A stretch of 34,641 nucleotides of DNA from positions 1 to 34,641 of the forward strand of contig NZ_WIPH01000027.1 of the NCBI RefSeq assembly GCF_009547075.1, written 5' to 3'. The notes under the pieces were generated by a model, which worked only from the letters and a program-made list of their open reading frames with translations, searched no databases and had not been told where the DNA came from. Position 1 is the stretch's first letter, and every line of letters starts with the position of its first letter. The position numbers and the translations under genes were made by a program. This document shows, in pieces, positions 34,580 to 34,641 of the stretch. The DNA comes from Gluconobacter aidae (GTDB taxonomy: Bacteria; Pseudomonadota; Alphaproteobacteria; Acetobacterales; Acetobacteraceae).

Positions 34580-34641
34580 ACCTGGAGGGATCGAAGAACT
34601 GTTTGTTGATGCGCTTGTCTGATGATTTTAGTTTTTTGGCG
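34580..34641 (-). mobile_element. Right arm of the 62-bp inverted repeat: end of a second IS copy
   Basis: The window edge cuts an element whose terminal repeat GGAGGGATCGAAGAA is at 34584-34598. The visible 62 bases are identical to the right end of the IS at 30500-31831 but inverted. A transposase gene on the minus strand should follow just outside the window. Confidence 0.85.

Overview
The window looks like an accessory or catabolic region of an acetic acid bacterium (Acetobacteraceae, Gluconobacter-like). The reasons are the GC-rich alphaproteobacterial coding style, four large TonB-dependent receptors (TBDRs), abundant IS5-type insertion-sequence debris, and short tight operons joined by ATGA or TGATG overlaps. 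The genus is inferred from general familiarity, not from a search.

Layout. 1-289: 3' scrap of an IS5-type transposase. 456-4725: iron-uptake operon with a Fur-box promoter, a siderophore receptor, two small membrane proteins (DUF3325/DUF3649-like) and a PepSY-type membrane protein. 5010-9546: a Pho-box-like site, a second TBDR and a Tat-exported phosphocholine-specific phospholipase C, probably a phosphate-scavenging pair. 9598-13554: an M20 zinc amidohydrolase, a CapA-family protein and a LysR regulator. 13818-22291: a probable nine-gene operon with a TBDR, an ACS-type MFS permease, PxpB, PxpC, PxpA, a biotin carrier protein, a biotin carboxylase, and a second carrier-like protein that has lost its biotin lysine. 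22302-26599: a MarR-like regulator divergent from hydantoinase/oxoprolinase hyuA and hyuB. A perfect 12-bp hairpin then separates hyuB from a convergent D-2-hydroxyacid dehydrogenase (26648-27592).

From 27.6 kb the DNA is scarred. There is an internally deleted IS remnant, an RND efflux gene reduced to two fused fragments, and a TetR repressor whose tail runs into the RND remnant while its perfect palindromic operator survives. galE follows, then an IS5-family transposase gene. Last is a fourth TBDR bracketed by a perfect 62-bp inverted repeat of IS end sequence, so it may be the passenger of a composite transposon.

The main biological proposal is that 9.6-26.6 kb is one substrate-dedicated system. 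An outer-membrane receptor and an inner-membrane permease would bring in a cyclic amide or imide (5-oxoproline- or hydantoin-like). Two ATP-dependent ring-opening systems (PxpABC with a biotin carboxylase pair, and HyuAB) and a carbamoyl-amino-acid-type hydrolase would process it. The families are recognisable from sequence; the substrate and the joint function are inference.
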